From assembly GCF_001642475.1 (NCBI RefSeq), contig NW_019174028.1, positions 53,272 to 117,271 of the forward strand: 64,000 nucleotides of DNA, written 5' to 3'. A program made the translations under genes and the position numbers. Positions 33,366-45,253 of this stretch are shown one piece after another (positions within the stretch are counted from its first letter, which is position 1; the number at the start of each line of letters is the position of its first letter). This DNA is from Fonsecaea monophora (Eukaryota > Ascomycota > Eurotiomycetes > Chaetothyriales > Herpotrichiellaceae). A model generated the notes under the pieces. That model was not told the DNA's origin and made no database searches. It was given only the letters and a program-made list of their open reading frames with translations.

Positions 33366-35574
33366 ATCGCAGAGAGGGCGGCGCACTAGGTTGGACTAGT
33401 CGGGGGGTCAGGACAGTGATAGAACCGCTTCAGCCTTTTGGACGAATGCTGGAAACAACTGGCGGTGTGCAAGGCATACAGGTAATGAACGGGATTTGGG
33501 AAGAAAAAAGCGTACAGATATTGAGTTCAAAGGATGTAGTTAGTGGTTGTAGGCAACGAATCATGGACAAGATAACAATGATGGTGGCTTGAGTTTCCCA
33601 CAGTGATCAGCGCAGTTACTGTACAAGGAACTTGTACGGGAGCACGGGCACTGCACGAGTCAGTTGAGGTTGTACGGAGGGGTAGAGATCTGGCGCCTAG
33701 CACCACCAAGAACGAGTACCGAGTTCATAGGCTACGGGGCACCCGGGGCCCACAAGCATGCCGAAGAGTCACGCTCTCCCCTTCAGGGCCACTAGGATGT
33801 CCTGAAAGGTAGTCGTAGGTTGAAAGTGCATGCAAGCCCCTCACCTCTGTTAGGAAGGTCGTGAGAAGTCATAGCCTAAGCAGCGACTTGGAAGTAAACC
33901 TCTCTACCAAGAGCCTGCTACTGTGGCCACAAGGCTCAATGCAAGTGGAAAATAGCCCAAACACTATGTACAGTCCTTTGTCCTTCTACTCACTTGCACT
34001 TGGTCGGGTTGACAGCACAGAGCCAGGGCTTGAGTCTGTTTCAAAGCCAGCTATAAATGCCACATAGGAAGAGGGTACTTGTACTTGTACTTGCACTGCA
34101 GGTAACTAACCTCACCTAGCCGTCCTAAGCGAGCAAACGATGTTTGGGCTGCTTATACCTATCAGGGAGACCCGAGGAAAAAGAGGGAGCGTTGACCTTG
34201 GGAGACTCGGGCCACTCTCCGGGGCACACTGTGTTGGGAAGGTTCTACCAACCAGCTACGGGAGTGCCCATTCGCTATTAGGTTAGTTAAGACGCTTCGG
34301 CTCGCGCTGGAATCAAGCATCCCCCCTCCTTTTGCCAGGCCCCGGCGGTGCCGGGTGTCAATGATGACCTACAGAATGGGGTCCCAGCAGTCTGGAAAGC
34401 CCCTGGTCAATTAATTCCCTTGCTCACTTGACAAGTAAGGACCCAGGGACCCCCCACCGACGTGCACCTTGATATGCAAACAATAACTGCTGCGGGGGTG
34501 CTACCGGTGGCAGCTGCCACGCCTACCTACCCGGGCATCTAGGCATGGAAACATCTACAACTTCTACTCACTCCTTTTGGGCGACCTGCGCCTGTCATCC
34601 ACTATCTGGCTTGCTAGCGGGCGCAACGACCCGTAACCCACTTGGCTTTTCAGATGAGTTACAGTACCTCAGACTCGTAGGTATGCCCTCGATGGTTGGC
34701 TGCTTTCTGCAAGCCTCTTTGCACATTTCGACGACTTGTCCTCTCCAGCCAGACTACTGTGAGCAAGCACTCACGGCACCCTAGCCTTCTCATCCCAGTT
34801 TCGGAGCATTAAGCCGTCTCTTCCACGACAAAATCTGGACGTCAGTTGGGTTTCCCCCCGGCTACCTGACTTTTCTGCATCACTCCACCGGCCTGTTGTA
34901 CGCTGCCCGAGTTCTCCACCCTAAGGCCGATGTCTACCCTTCTTGTGGATGCTCTTGCTGGCTCGCAATTCTTCATCTGACGAGATCGGCCCTCCTTCGT
35001 GTGAACTGGTGGGATTTTACCATGCCCCCCCATCCCCTCCCTCCCGTCCCCTCAGGGTGCATCGCACAAGCCCTGACCCGCTGCCTCGTCAAACCTGAAT
35101 ACGAATGTCAAATGCTCAGTGGTCAAGCTAGTACGCAAGAGAAGAGTCCAGCGCAATACAACATACCCACATCCTTCGAATCTGCTCCTACAAGGGTTGG
35201 GCTACGCTGATCGCCTAGCCAGAAGCCATTTATGGAAAATAAGAAGACCACCTGAGGCCTTTTTTTCGCTCCCTCTGTGTCTTGTCTATCAGTCATTTCG
35301 CTGCAAGCCACTTCTTTCGTGCGCCTGGCATTTCAGTCGCGCATCGGGCGCAAACACCAAGCAACAGCTTTCATGTGTGGTGATACAATCCCTCCTCGCT
35401 GGGCTGGTTGATTTGAGAACGGCCGGTTTTCTGGGGACCCAGTCGGGCACCTCTGCACTCACCCGAATCCTAGCCACTTCATCTTCTAACCCGGGTCACC
35501 AAGTGTCACAAAATCCGTGACGGCAACGCTTGGGTGGCCCATTCTCTAGCCTGAACTGGCCACCTCCGTCGAGG
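33366..35574. other. 2.2-kb gene-free tract
   Basis: No gene is recognised. A short (GTACTT)-type tandem occurs near 34075-34093. The 3' part (about 34850-35560) has open stretches under 140 codons with no family resemblance. It probably contains promoters for the WD40 gene (minus) and the methyltransferase gene (plus). Confidence 0.5.
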
Positions 35575-35580
35575 TATATA
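35575..35580 (+). promoter_or_regulatory. TATATA box of the methyltransferase gene
   Basis: TATATA lies 100 bp before the ATG at 35675 and only 16 bp before an earlier in-frame ATG at 35591. This spacing favours a transcript start after the first ATG, and so the second ATG as translation start. Confidence 0.5.
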
Positions 35581-35674
35581 CGGACAAAAGATGGTTGACG
35601 GTCAATCCCAAGCATCTAACTTCTTTGTCCCTCCAAACTTCGAAGTCCATTTACAACCCTCCTCAACACCAGCG

Positions 35675-36706
35675 ATGACTCCCGAACTGCCTCCCTGGAG
35701 GACGAGGGTGCAACGATTTGGCCGAGAATATGGCGCCTACAGAATGTAAGCACCTCAAATTTCACCACCTAGAAACGGCTAACATAAGATTGACTCCAGT
35801 GGACAATATATGTTTCCCCACGACGAGGCCGAGAAGAGAAGGATGGATATGGTGCACACAATGCTCAAGGTCCTCAGACCAAAGCATCGACGAATCACGG
35901 AAGTCCCGCACGAAATTCTCCGGATTCAGACAGATGGGTGGGACGATCGACCTCGTCGGCCTCGAGTCCTCGACCTGGGTTGCGGCACCGGCGTCTGGAT
36001 CATCGACATGTCACACACCTTCAAGGATGCAGAGTTCAGGGGCGTTGACATACAATTCCAAGGGCCACCGAATCCCAGTGATTCCGTCGACTACACCGTA
36101 CCCTGGGATTACGAGGGTCCGTGGGCTTTGGGCGAAGCATCTTGGGATCTTATTCACCTTCAAATGGGATTGGGCAGTGTGGCAAACTGGGACAGGCTCT
36201 TTGAGAAAATTTTCGCCCATCTCGTTCCTGGGGGTTACTTTGAATGGGTCGAGTTTGATTTCGAGCCTCGGTGTGATGACGGTACGCTACAACATGGCAA
36301 ACTGACCGAGTGGTGGGATCTCTACATCAAGTCTACGTACGAAGCAGCCGGTCGTCGTCTGCACTGGGATCCATCGGCAGTGGACACGTTGAGGCGCGTG
36401 GGGTTCAGGGATGTCCAGCATATCGTATTCCAGATTCCGTTGAATACATGGGGCAAGAACGAGGACTATATGTATCGCATGTCACAATGGTGGCAGCTGA
36501 TGATGGGTCCCGACTGGAACGGTGGAGGTGCCTATGGGCTTGAAGCCATCAGCCTTGCGCCTCTGTGCACGTTCTCCAATTGGCCTCCTGATCACGTCAA
36601 ACGGCTTTGCAATGAAGCACTAGGCCAGGCTGCCGATACTAATGTCCATGTCTACAACCAAATCCATATCATCACGGCCAGAGCACCTCGCCGCAACGAA
36701 CAATAG
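35675..36706 (+). CDS. SAM-dependent methyltransferase, LaeA-like
   Basis: A class I (Rossmann) methyltransferase of the family that includes the fungal secondary-metabolism regulator LaeA. The model is join(35675..35745, 35800..36706), 325 residues, with a 54-nt intron that has GTAAGC, a CTAAC branch site and CAG. Splicing gives EYGAYRIGQYMFPHDEAEK, matching the typical segment before the SAM fold. Motif I is VLDLGCGTGVW (about 79-89); the following acidic residue is in GVDIQ. WDLIHLQMGLGS, HLVPGGYFEWVE and PRCDDGTL are further family features. An upstream in-frame ATG at 35591 would add 28 residues, but a TATA box lies just before it. The target is unknown; many paralogs in filamentous fungi have no known substrate. 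No biosynthetic cluster surrounds it. Confidence 0.85.
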
Positions 36707-37970
36707 GTCGCGACCGCTGTGTTCTGGAAGGGATCTCTGAGTCCTTTTTGCTTCGACAGGTGATGCATCCTACTCTGGATATACAGGACGAGCAGGAACA
36801 TCGCTACACTGGGAGCAGCCACGCTGGGAGCACTTGAGGGAGCAAAAGGAGAACAAAGTGGTGGATCACGAATGTCATATATCTTCTGCGTCTTACAGGC
36901 CCTTCGGTGTGTCCACGCGTGCCACAAGGTGTGCAAGTCCTCCTGGCAAGAGTTTTCCACAATCTCAAACTTCTTGTCTTGAGTGCGCCAAACACTGGAT
37001 AGCCTTGTACGTTGTACAATGACGCGATATACGCCACAAAGGAGGAGGAAGATGTGATTCTTTCATGACGGTAGCGATTGACGAGCAGCGCAATGAATGG
37101 ATTGGTAGCATTACGGCTATTCGGTCGATCTTCGCCGATGGTGCAACCACACGCGCTATTGGGTTCGAAGGACTTTTTATCTCTTTGGTGTGTGGCCCCT
37201 TAATAGCGAGCTTTGGCTTGTTCGTAATATGTGGATATGAAGAGGGGAAGTTTAGGAAAGGCAGACAGAGGAGAAGGAAGAGAGGGAGAGAGACAGAGCA
37301 CTTTGAGCACGGCCGAATAACGAAGAATTGATACTCAAGGAGACGACAGAACTGAATTAGTAAATGACCACGACCTTTTCTGGCTGTGAAAGGGGTTGAA
37401 CATTGTCTGCTCGCATTTTACGTAACGGGTTCAATTATCATTTTGGGATTTTTCCATCGAGGTGGAAGTTTTTGCATTCATTTTGCCAGCGATCCCATTC
37501 TGCTGGGGAGCCGAGTGTTAGCCTTCACCACCGAGAAACCCGCAGCAGAAGCATGCTTCCAGACTGACTGAATGATTGAGTTTGGATCGAATCGGATTGA
37601 ATTGAATTGATCAATATTCTTTTTTTGCTCCGGTCCTTCATTGGTCGTCATCCAGGCAATGCAAGTTTTAAAAAAAACCCGACACACACAGTTTCTCGCT
37701 TTCACACCGTCGCCATTGTTTTGTAAGAGGTGTCTGTTTCCCACGCCCACACGATGGCTTGCTTGGATTCATCAGCCTCGAATAGTCTAAACCCTCTTCC
37801 CCGGTTCTTCCAGATTCTCGTGTCACAATGTTTTCAATGACCCCCGTAACCGCCCCTCAAAACCACATCTCCTCTTCCGTAACTGCGAGTCTAGACCGTA
37901 AACCCTCCGTGTCGCAAGAACCACACATCAACGCTCGGCAAATTCACTCTTTGGAGGATCGACGTGAAGC
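36707..37970. other. convergent intergenic tract, 1.26 kb
   Basis: It lies between the 3' ends of the methyltransferase gene and the eL20 gene. A/T-rich runs occur near 37590-37680. No supported gene. Confidence 0.55.
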
Positions 37971-38942
37971 TTAGGCGAAGGTGGTGGGTCTCTTGGAGGT
38001 GAAGAGCTTCTTTGAGCGGTTGCTGCGGTGGGGGAGCGGGAATTTGAGGTTGCGGGTGATCAGCTGCTTGATGTATGGTCGCTTGACGTCGTTGGGGTTG
38101 GTGATCTCGACGACTTTGAGGATCTAGATGGCGTATTATTAGCAAGGAAATAATTTTTTCGGACGTTTCGAAAGGAAAAGGTGGAGGGTTTGGAAGAAAT
38201 TTGGATATTTCTCAAGGAGCAGGGAGAAAGGGAGAAGACACTGGCAAAGGGGGAAAACGTACGTGGATGCTCCTGAATCGGGCACGATGTCTGGCAGCCA
38301 TATCCTGGTACAGGGCCTCGACGGCGTCGGTGCGGCTCATCTCTCGGTACTCCTTGTACATGTTGTGCGTGCCGGATCGCGAGTCGTATCGGATCCAGAT
38401 GCCGAAGTTCTTGACCTTCAAGGGCCGCTTCTCGTGGATGACATTGAGGGACACGACCTCACCGGTGGATTTCTTGAGCTTTCGCAGCTTGGACAAAAAG
38501 TACCAGAAGCGCGACTTGGCGACGACGGTGTTGGGTGCGAAGATGCGCATGCGGTACAGCTTGGGCGTCGGGTTCGCATCGGTGGGCAACGACCGGCCGA
38601 TGACCTGGTATTCCTGAAGGCGACCTGTATGGGCAGACGAGCCTGTCAGTTTTGCGTTCTATTTCGAAGAAACAGTTGCTGCCATTGTGACAGGTTTGGG
38701 TTATTCATTGTAGGTCGAATTTCCATGTGAAGATGGGGATCCTTCTCTTTTGACGCTCTGCTTTTTGGGGCTTCGAGGTTCATTGGTCTTCTCCTGTATA
38801 CATGTCTTCACAGGCTTTTTACATCGTTTGTTCTGTGCATTCCATCCCAGAAATTCCCCAATCAAAAATTCCTCGCAGGCGCTCTTCGACTCGGCAAAAG
38901 TGACTTGTAGGAAAAGAATTGTGGGCGCGCAGACTTACCCAT
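37971..38942 (-). CDS. rpl20: 60S ribosomal protein eL20 (L18a)
   Basis: A structural protein of the large cytosolic ribosomal subunit. The model is complement(join(37971..38123, 38263..38624, 38939..38942)), 172 residues, the usual eukaryotic length. Exon 1 is only four bases (ATGG); a 314-nt first intron (GTAAGT/CAG) follows, and the spliced start reads MGRLQEYQVIGRSLP. The second intron is 139 nt (GTACGT/TAG). Conserved features are the central RMRIFAPN segment, the GTHNMYKEYREMSR segment and the C-terminal HRSNRSKKLFTSKRPTTFA. A long first intron right after the start codon is common in fungal ribosomal protein genes and often enhances expression; no C/D-box snoRNA was seen in it. The gene is divergent from a CSN12-like gene over 320 bp. 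Confidence 0.96.
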
Positions 38943-39262
38943 CTATACCGGGTTAGCATTTCAAATCTCCAGAGATGGGTTCTTAAATACCTTGACTGTG
39001 TGTGATCGACCTCAAATCGTGGCTCGTCGTCGATGTGCTTTGATCGCTGAGAAAGTCCAACTGCGAGGCTTCAGAATTCAAGTTTCAATCTGGGTTTCGT
39101 GTGCCAAGAATTCGTTTTGGCTTGGCGCTCCTTCCCTCCTACCCCGTGATTGGTTGGCCGGACTTTCTTCGTTTTGTTCAGGAAGCCCAAACGACTTCGT
39201 TCGTACACATTGCTCTTCATTTGTCCTTACAGGTAAGTAATTTTACCATAGCATTTGGTCTG
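38943..39262. promoter_or_regulatory. shared divergent promoter, rpl20 / CSN12-like
   Basis: A 320-bp gap between two divergent start codons. The frame of the plus-strand gene is open well upstream of its ATG but begins with a GTG and lacks an earlier ATG. No ribosomal-protein promoter element was identified with confidence. Confidence 0.5.
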
Positions 39263-40884
39263 ATGGGGAGTATCTTTGCGGATTTTCACCAAGCCCAGCG
39301 GTTAGGGCATGGCCCCCTGCTTGCATCATGCCTCGCTCCCATCGACACCGAAAGGGATCCCCGTCGACTCGAGTCATTTGCCCAGATCTCCAATTATCAG
39401 ACTGTCTCGTCGGATGTACGATATCACATCATTCAAGACCGCAATGCTGCAAGACTGCCCAAAGCCGAAGGAACCGCTTGGGTTGACATCTTTGTTGATC
39501 TATGGAAATGTGTCAAAGAACTTGTCGCCCTGCGGCAGGGTACCGGGGCCGGTGACTGGTCCAAAGCCTTCGACGCCTACAAGGACTTGTGCAATCATCT
39601 GGTTAGAGGATACACAAATCATGGGTTTCAGGCGTGGACTATTCCGTGCCTCAGTGTTGCAGGGAAGTACCTCCGCATGATAGCTATGAGAGCAGACAGC
39701 GAGATCAAAGCCAAAGAGGGCAATGGAGACGTCTTTGCGAGTGGCTTCTCAGACGATATCATGGGCGACACAAACAAGAACGAGAAACTGGAGCAGGCAG
39801 CCTGGACCATCAATCGAATGTTCACAACATGCTTGAGCGACCGAGCCGAGGAGAATGAGTCACGCAGATGGGGCATTTACAGCACCACCAACTTGCTGTT
39901 CAAGACATACTTCAAACTCAATTCGGTGTCGCTTACAAAAAATGTCATTCGTGCCTTGGAAGCCGCTGCAGATGACATCCCTGATCTGGCTCGATTTCCA
40001 AAATCCCACCAATGCACATTCAAGTACTACCGCGGAGTTATTGAGTTCCTGCAAGAGAACTACATTGAGGCAGAGCAGAATCTGATGGAGTCATTCCAAC
40101 TGTGTCATAAGGACTCGATGAAAAATCGCGAGCAAATCCTGACTTATCTCGTCCCGGCACACATTATCAACCACCATCAACTGCCCACCAACGCCCTATT
40201 GGCTCCTCATCCAACCCTATCAAAGATCTTCACGCCATTATTCACTGCCATTCGCGCAGGCTCACTCGCTGCCTTTGACAGTGCTCTTTCAGAAGCCGAA
40301 GCTGAACTAGTCAAGCGCCGGGTCTATCTGACTCTTGAGCGCACCCGCGGTCTCTGCCTACGCAACCTATTCAGGAAGGTCTTCCTAGCAGCAGGATGGG
40401 AGGAAACCAAGGATGCAACCACCGGCGAAGTGACGGGCAAAATACGTCGAACAAGGATCCGCATCGAAGAATTCGAGGCCGCAATGCGCGTGAGTTATAA
40501 GGGTGCCACAGATGTGTTGGTTGATCGGGACGAAGTTGAGTGTTTCTTGGCCAATATGATTTATAAGGTACGTCGTATTGCCTCTCTTAATCGTTTATCT
40601 GCGCCCAATCGCCCCAATCTTCTTTCAAACAAAGACATGTCTCGCGCGAAGAACCACTGAGGACTACTGTTGCCTTGGCGGTGGTTGGATGCCTGGTACA
40701 ACATGATCCATGTAACTCAACCAACGAAAGGCTTTCTTTGATCCCTGACCTAGAAAGGATTATGCTGATTTGGAATCTTTGGTCCCTTCGCCCCTCGCAG
40801 AACATGATGAAAGGCTACATCGCTCGCGACCGAGGCATCGTCGTACTTAGCAAGGCTGGCGCCTTTCCTGGTACGGGTGTCTGA
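39263..40884 (+). CDS. PCI-domain protein, CSN12/PCID2-like
   Basis: A member of the Csn12/Thp1 PCI family, which acts in COP9-signalosome-like complexes and in mRNA splicing/export complexes (with Thp3 or as part of TREX-2). The model is join(39263..40567, 40801..40884), 462 residues. I chose ATG 39263 (MGSIFADFHQAQ) because the family's N-terminus normally begins this way; the frame is open upstream without another ATG. The last exon, after a 233-nt intron (GTACGT/CAG), encodes the conserved end NMMKGYIARDRGIVVLSKAGAFPGTGV. Without this splice the frame would read into a non-homologous tail. TPR-like helices fill the middle (RALEAAADDIPDL, YYRGVIEFLQENYIEAEQNL) and the winged-helix part of the PCI lies at about 370-450. 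Confidence 0.9.
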
Positions 40885-42749
40885 GTACGAACACATGCCT
40901 GTGCAACACTTGATCGATGTTGGCCGCCACACCTCGCGGACTCGACGGTTTGTATATCCGACTGGCAGATTTGCGCAACCTCGATCTTTGAGCTGATGCT
41001 ATTGGAACAATGATTGTATCGATGTCACACCCAGCACCAACCATGGTGCCGAGTTAAACATACCTACACTAAGGGCAAACAATCTTTTCCCAAAATGGAC
41101 CGGTCCCGATTTAAAGAGGGCATGCATGTTGCCGGAAATGCAGTCCAATGGCCACCTGTGCAAAGGTACAACCTACGAGTGGTGCACAGTTCTAATTCAA
41201 GGCCGCCATTGTTCTGGCCTATTGTTCTCAGGAATGACTGGTTCTCGATGTTCCTCAGGTGTCAGCCACCTCTTCGGCAAGGGAGAGTCGAAGTCGACCC
41301 GGCAGATAGAGCTGTTCGGCCTAGCCACTTCTGGCAACAATCGCTGGTGAACATGGCTCAAGTCCTAAGGGCAGTGTCCACACCTCCATCCTGCCGGGGA
41401 AGTACCACGGATCACAGTGGAATCGAAAGAGACAAGGGCCTGGGGACGAGAAGAGTAGGGAAACGGCTGATCGGCACATGGGAGCACGCTCCTCTTCTAA
41501 CCAATCACGTCAGACTTCTGGGAAGTTTTCACCATGGAGGCTGAAGGCTGAACGAGTTGAAGGAGGTGTGGATATGACCAGCCAAGGTGGGTGGTCATCA
41601 GAGGAAGATGTTAGTGCGGTATATTTAGACCCACTTTTTTCTTTGAGCCTGAAGAGAAAGACTCAAGATACGAGTCCTTACAAACACAAGACAAGTATGA
41701 GTATGGTCAAAGGTACTCGGTTCCCTGCACACAGTCCCGCTGTGTGTGATTTGAACATCCAAGGGGTCCAGGCTCCGCCAAACTCAAATTCACCTTGCGC
41801 CCCTGTCTATGGAGTACTCGTACCTCTCGTTGCCTTGAGCTAGGCACCACTGCCTGCATTAGCGAAGCCCGGCCTGGACGGAGGATGTATCGACCAGGAA
41901 ACGGAATCCAGGCTTCAGCATGGCCTCAACTACCTCGTACTGGTTGCCTTTTTTGCGACCACAGCGGCCCGGAATTTTACGTGACGGAAAGGAATGCCTG
42001 TCAATCGCGACTGGCTGAAAAGGGACGGAAAACGAAGGACGTGCATGTGGATGGATCGCAGTTGTCCGCCTTCTCCTCTTGTACGCATTTTCTTTAGAGC
42101 CTGGCCGAATTAGACAGATACTCAATTTCAAAAGTCTGGCAGGCTCAAGTCAATGTTCTCTCTACAGCCGGTCAAAATACTGAGTTCCATTGCGATAGAT
42201 TTTTCTTTGCTCCCTCGACGAAGAAGCACTTTGAGCCCGCTGTATTCAAGACAACAAGGATTGAGTTGTTTTCAAAAAGGCCCGATAGATAGCAATACTG
42301 CAATAGCAGCCAAAAACCCGAGCAAGTTGCTTCACCAACCACTCACTCACTCACTACTCTCGTGCTTTGTCGTCTGGTGATCATTTTTTCTCTCTCTTTC
42401 AGATAGACCCCGAAATGGTAATAGTACATGACAGTCTTCATCTCCCCCTCCCGTCCTTGGGGATCGACTTTGTCCCATTCTCCAATAGTGGACAAAACAG
42501 GCAGGTAGGTAGTGTTGGTGGTTTCTTTTTTCTTCTGGGATGATGATACAAAAAAACGTAGCAGAGCAGACATAAATTGTGGCATCTGACGGGCGACGGG
42601 CACAATATCCCATGAACTCCGTCCGCACGGCAAAATTGGTACAAATTTGTGGTGAGAGTAGATGTCATATCCCTCACAGAGCTGGCAATTTATGATGGAA
42701 GGGGGACTAGCGTGATACAAACGGTACATCATTTTCCATCAGTCACTCT
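40885..42749. other. convergent gene-free tract, 1.9 kb
   Basis: It lies between the 3' ends of the CSN12-like gene and the BTB gene. Several short frames are present but none resembles a protein family. A CACTCACTCACTACTC run lies near 42342-42358. No RNA gene seen. Confidence 0.5.
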
Positions 42750-43767
42750 TTAGCGAGTGAATGGTGACGTAAAGGGTGAGCGTAGTGTTCTGAGATCGTC
42801 CTGTCATCGTACTTGGTCAGTCCACGCTATAGAACCTCAGAGGGGAGGTGCGGGCATACCATGTGGTTGCACATGGCAACGAAGAGGTCAAAGAACAAGG
42901 TGCCGCCTTGCTCCATCTCGACCTTCATGGTGCCGCTCTTCTTGAAGTTGTTGCGGCTGCGGATGATCAAGGTCAGATATTGGGCTCGAAGCTTCGAGTC
43001 AGAGTCGGGTGTATGGCCGTAAGCGTAGCGTGCCGACGCGAGGATTGTAGAGATCTGCATGCCCTGTCGCAGGCCTTGTTTGCGGAGGGCAAGGCGTTTG
43101 AGTTCTTCAAGGCCATACAGTTCGGCTGAACAGCTGGGAGGAGAGTGTCTGTTAGCATCGGCAAACAAAGAACGCAAGTAGTGGGGCACAACGTACTATA
43201 TGACCGTATCCCTCATTAGGACTTGTTTGGTGGCATGATGATATATGGTCACGTTGGAGCCACTGGCTTCATCTTCCAACTCCCAGGTATCCTTTTTCTT
43301 GTTGTGCAGCAGCTTTGGATAGTAATCTCCTTTGTAGAGGTATTCCAGCACAGCAGACAGAATCTCTGGCTGTTCGTCGGGTAGATTGATTCTTCTGGCG
43401 TTGGATTCAAAAAACTGGCCTTTGCAGGCAGCGCTGAAGAAGGGGGAGCGCGAGAGGACTTCTTCGTGGCCGGCAAAGAGTCTCTGTTCGGGGCCAACGC
43501 AGATGGTGATGATGGCCGAGGTGAGGGTACTGTAGCAGGAAGTCAGCCATCAGAGCCTTGTGCTTGGAGGATATATGCCACTTACCTCCCGACGGGTGGG
43601 CTTGTATGAGTGCTGTGTTCTCTTCTATGAGACCTCATCGACTCGGACCGTTGGAGACCCTGAGTGACAGATTGCTCTCGGAACGAGGACTTGGGCTTTG
43701 TGGATTTGCTTGTTCCATAGCGAGAGGAGAAGCTGTTTGATGTTTGGGGTCTTTTGTTGCTGAACAT
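42750..43767 (-). CDS. BTB/POZ domain protein
   Basis: The model is complement(join(42750..42800, 42860..43133, 43197..43529, 43586..43767)), 279 residues; all four exons join in frame through introns of 56, 63 and 59 nt. The first 60 residues are basic and Ser-rich (starting MFSNKRP). The BTB fold follows: ITICVGPEQRLFAGHEEVLSRSPFFSAAC, then NLPDEQPEILSAVLEYLYKGDY, the two most typical BTB segments. After it come AELYGLEELKRLAL and a helical C-terminal part. Fungal proteins of this kind can be cullin-3 substrate adaptors, but many lack proof of that; the partner is unknown. The acceptor of intron 2 was chosen (CAG before CTGTTC) because it restores YCSAELYGL. The short last exon is the least certain part. 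Confidence 0.8.
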
Positions 43768-45253
43768 GATTGTTTTCAGCTCCTGCGCCAAAAGGGGTCT
43801 TGTGTAGCTTATGTGGGAGAGTCACAAGTAGAAACGAGAGTCAGTAGCAGCGAATGTGATCAAGTCAACGGTGGCAAGGAAGCGATGGAAGGCAACATTG
43901 GTGCACGTAAAAAACTCAGAGGACAGAGGCAGGGGAACAAAACTGCCTGAAATCGATGGAATAATCAGTCGGGACGAGGAAGGAAGAAGAACATTTTGAC
44001 CGCGGGCGAAAAGAGCTGCTTTTTGAGGGTCGGACATGGCGGCCAGCTTGCTCCCCTTTCAGAGAGCAGGGCTGCTGGGGAAGCTTATCAATGCAACAAG
44101 TTTTCCCAGACCGCATGAGCCTAGAAATGAAGCTGGCGGAAGCCTGACACGCTCCCGCCCTCGCCGCGTCTCAGGTGGAGTCTCCTCAACGCGAACCAAG
44201 CACGGAGGCATGTGACTGTATTAATGCAAGCACTTTAGGGTGTCGTGGGTCGTCTGGGGGCTGCATGTTGGCAATATGACTGGGCTGTCCGTTGTGACTC
44301 GACTCGGCTGGCAGCTTTCGCCCTCTGGCAAGTCTCCCTCTGGTACCCATCGCCCACCCATGTCTGTTCGGAGTTGCAAGGATACCCGGGGGACCAGAGC
44401 TAATAGTTCTGCAGGCGAAGCAAACTGCGTCCTCTGTATCGCCACCCGAACTTTTGTCCACTTACATGCCGAGTCCCGTCGGGGTCCAAATCCCCAGATT
44501 CGACTGATCAACTGTGAAGAGTCATAAAACCTACATGGCTAGCAAGCCACTTCCAGTCGGTGTAGCCGAAGCACAGATCGTCGCTGGCAGGTCTGAAGGA
44601 GAAAAGAGCAACGGAGTCCTAATGGAAGTCTAGGGATGCCTACTCGTCTCGAAGTGTCCCTCGTATGTAAAATGATGGTGTACAGGCCATGTCTATCGGC
44701 GGAGTAAGGCGAAAAACATGAAACATCTAGGCGTCGTCCCTGGCATGCTACTCACTTGCCCGAATCAAGAAAGAAGCCAGTCCTCGGCTCTGCACTTAAT
44801 ATGGTGCTTGGATGCCATTTGCTGCTAGTTTGTGTGCCCTGGCATTAGTGCTATATAAGCCTGATCACATCCCTTCCCCCAATCAGCTATGCGTGTGTAG
44901 ATGAAGTAATGAGAGCAGAGTTGGGGCCGATTCGTTATGTTGCGAAAGAAAACCTCCCGGATCTCAGTGGTAACAATGCCCTGCATATCAATCGAACAGT
45001 CCTATGACTAAATTCTAGAAGAGGTACTTCGCCATGTGCGCCATTGCTGGCCCCATTTCGTCACGATTCCAGCCGGCACACCTCAGCCGTATGCAAAATG
45101 CCGCGACGCATTGCTCTTACTTGTGAATTCTATGACCCAGGGGGCGATCCTGTGACGATGTCAAACCAACCACGGGTTTCCAGATGTGAGGGTAAGTGAA
45201 GCCCAATCGCGGAACAAACTTGGACTCTCGCATACTGTACCCAGACGAATCTG
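43768..45253. other. gene-free tract, 1.5 kb
   Basis: It contains the promoter and leader of the BTB gene and the 3' end of the Rmd5-like gene. A 71-codon ATG frame (43822-44037) just upstream of the BTB gene shows no family resemblance and no convincing splice to it, so it is left uncalled. Confidence 0.45.

Noticed and set aside
38625..38938. possible intronic snoRNA in rpl20
   Set aside because: Ribosomal protein introns sometimes host snoRNAs, but no C box (RTGATGA) paired with a D box is present on the transcribed strand.
43822..44037. 71-codon ATG frame just upstream of the BTB gene
   Set aside because: No family resemblance and no in-phase splice into the BTB gene. It could be an upstream ORF, but the distance and lack of signals leave it unsupported.
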